A stretch of 64,000 nucleotides of DNA from Lysobacteraceae bacterium NML93-0399 (lineage in GTDB: Bacteria; Pseudomonadota; Gammaproteobacteria; Xanthomonadales; Xanthomonadaceae). The position numbers and the translations under genes are program-made. Location of the stretch: positions 372,001 through 436,000 of the forward strand of contig NTJI01000002.1 in assembly GCA_002307375.1 (NCBI GenBank). Reading direction: 5' to 3'. The notes under the pieces were generated by a model. It saw nothing but the letters and a program-made list of their open reading frames with translations, was not told where the DNA came from and did not search any database. Below are positions 62,863-64,000 of this stretch, piece after piece; within the stretch, counting starts at the first letter, position 1; each line of letters starts with the position of its first letter.

Positions 62863-63809
62863 TCAGTCGCGCGCGACGTCGACGAACTCCGCGAACACCG
62901 CATCGATCTGCGCATCGCTGACGGTGCCCCCGTCCTGCACGGTCTGCGCCTGCCCGAAGAACGGAACGATCAGCGCCATGCCGTCGACCCTGGTCTTCAG
63001 ATGCACGCCGTCCGGCGAGGCCAGACGCGTGTCCCAGCGCGCACGCACGCGCGCCCAGTAGTCCTGCGTCGCCTTCCAGTAGTCGTAGACCGGCGTGAAA
63101 TCGATGGCGTCGGTCTTCACGTAGTCGTTGAAGCCGGTCTCGCGGACGATGCTGCCGGTGACGGCCCCGTCGCGTCGCGGATGTCCTTGCGGTTGTCCTG
63201 CTCGTGAGTCCAGCCGCCGGGCACGATGGTGTGGCGGTTGATCGCGGCCAGCGCGTTGTAGTCCTCGCGTGTGGTGTATTCGCGCCGCGGCAGCGGACGC
63301 CAGCCGGCGTCCGAGGTCCAGGTCGACGTGCCGTTGGCGTGGTCCCAGCGACCGGTGCCGCAGTAGCGCGGTGCGTCGCTGACCTCGAACACGCACTGCG
63401 TCCAGCCACCGGCGACGCGGTCGGCCGGCACGTCGCGCAGGCGCCAGGTCTGGTCGGCGGCGAACTCCCAACGCTGCGGCGCCTCGTACATCCAGTCCTG
63501 TCGCCAGTGCTTGATCACGTGACCGCTTTTGACGTCGAGCAGCAGATGCTGCAGCACGATCTTCGTCGGCGTGTCCTCGACGACGACGACGACCTCGTCG
63601 CCGCCGCTGCGCTTGGGATCCTTGCGCGTGTACTCCGGGCGCAGCACGACGGTCTCGTCGAACAGGAAGCGCACGGTGTACTCGCCCTGCATCGCGAGGA
63701 TCGCAGCGCGATCGGCGGCGGCAGGGGCTGCGGGCGGGCGGGTGGCGGCGGACGCGGCGGTGGATGCCAGCAGTGCGGTGAGCGCCAGCGCGGTCGCTTG
63801 CGGTTTCAT
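62863..63809 (-). pseudogene. DUF6607-like exported protein, frameshifted
   Basis: The gene is open in one frame from 63809 to about 63180 and in another from there to 62863. The first part has a signal peptide (LALTALLASTAASAAT) and WRQDWMYEAPQRWEFAADQ, then YTTREDYNALAAINRHTIV and GGWTHEQDNRKDIRD. The second part continues as DGAVTGSIVRETGFNDYVKT, FTPVYDYWKATQDYWARVR and ends DVARD. The junction carries GTCGCGTCGC, a 5-bp tandem duplication at 63169-63178. Removing one copy restores a single frame of about 313 aa. It may be a true pseudogene, a recent mutation, or a sequencing error. The family has no known biochemical function that I can state. Confidence 0.78.
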
Positions 63810-63838
63810 CGTTGGAGACCTCGAGGATTCGGTGGGTA

Positions 63839-64000
63839 TCAGGACAGGCGGATCCGCGTGTCGTACGCGGCCGGATCGATGGGGGCGGCACGCGCCGCCG
63901 CGGCGGCACGCCGGCAGCAGCAGTCGTCTAGCGAGGACGACGGGACGATGCCGTGGCCACGCGCGATACGTCGCGCACTGTCGATACCGAGCGGCGACAG
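63839..64000 (-). CDS. 3' end of an unidentified gene (partial)
   Basis: A frame open from the window edge to a TGA at 63839-63841 reads LSPLGIDSARRIARGHGIV, SSSLDDCCCRRAAAAARAA and PIDPAAYDTRIRLS. Thirty bp separate it from the DUF6607-like start on the same strand, so the two may be one transcript. Composition and the absence of in-frame stops support coding, but 53 residues are too few for a family call. Confidence 0.45.
   Translation of the reverse strand: MSPLGIDSARRIARGHGIVPSSSLDDCCCRRAAAAARAAPIDPAAYDTRIRLS

Overview
The window is high-GC bacterial chromosome and reads as a gammaproteobacterium of the family Xanthomonadaceae, most likely close to Lysobacter or Luteimonas. That placement is an inference. 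It rests on codon use, on GTP-type PEP carboxykinase, MetX-type methionine synthesis and large TonB receptors with the '[14 protein letters not shown]' plug start, and on dispersed 'GTAGGAGCGCGCT' palindromes. No rRNA, tRNA, CRISPR array, prophage or intact insertion sequence was seen.

Layout. 1-4 kb: zinc uptake regulator, then the aroK-aroB-WGR-hemE run. 4.2-6.6 kb: an exonuclease paired with a cNMP/CBS/DUF294 protein. 6.7-12.9 kb: the complete four-gene ligase-associated DNA-damage cassette (MBL exonuclease, ATP-dependent ligase, DEXH helicase, PdeM phosphoesterase), split in the middle by palindromic repeats. 13.0-16.6 kb: a very large hybrid sensor kinase with about 14 propeller repeats. 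16.7-18.6 kb: YceI-cytochrome b561-YceI. 18.65-19.33 kb: an inverted pair of an unrecognised repeat. 19.4-21.4 kb: glutaredoxin-like protein, serine dehydratase, DUF1622. 21.6-25.25 kb: metX-metB-hom operon behind a SAM-I riboswitch with its own promoter. 25.6-34.3 kb: M23 peptidase, RF3, TrhA-like protein, a lipoprotein, AsmA, glycosyltransferase/MtgA and Hsp33. 34.4-42.4 kb: an outer-membrane-like protein and two paralogous TonB receptors that share a promoter and leader, with a decayed ISL3-type transposase between them. 42.8-48.1 kb: PEP carboxykinase, TetR regulator and divergent FadE. 48.1-57.9 kb: an exported SDR and MFS pair, GMC oxidoreductase, EamA exporter, M48 protease/LemA pair and a serine hydrolase. 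58.0-58.97 kb: a histone H1-like protein with a long leader. 59.4-62.6 kb: gcvT-gcvH and SPFH/NfeD. 62.86-64 kb: a frameshifted DUF6607-like gene and the 3' end of another gene.

The clearest cooperating sets are the ligase-associated repair cassette, the riboswitch-controlled methionine operon (three genes with two 4-nt ATGA overlaps), the glycine cleavage pair, the SPFH/NfeD pair and the LemA/M48 pair. Most other genes are housekeeping. The features most worth a second look are the SAM-I riboswitch in a gammaproteobacterium, the 18.65-19.33 kb inverted repeat, the TonB receptor locus with its shared promoter and IS relic, the long leader of the H1-like gene, and the 5-bp tandem duplication that breaks the DUF6607-like gene.
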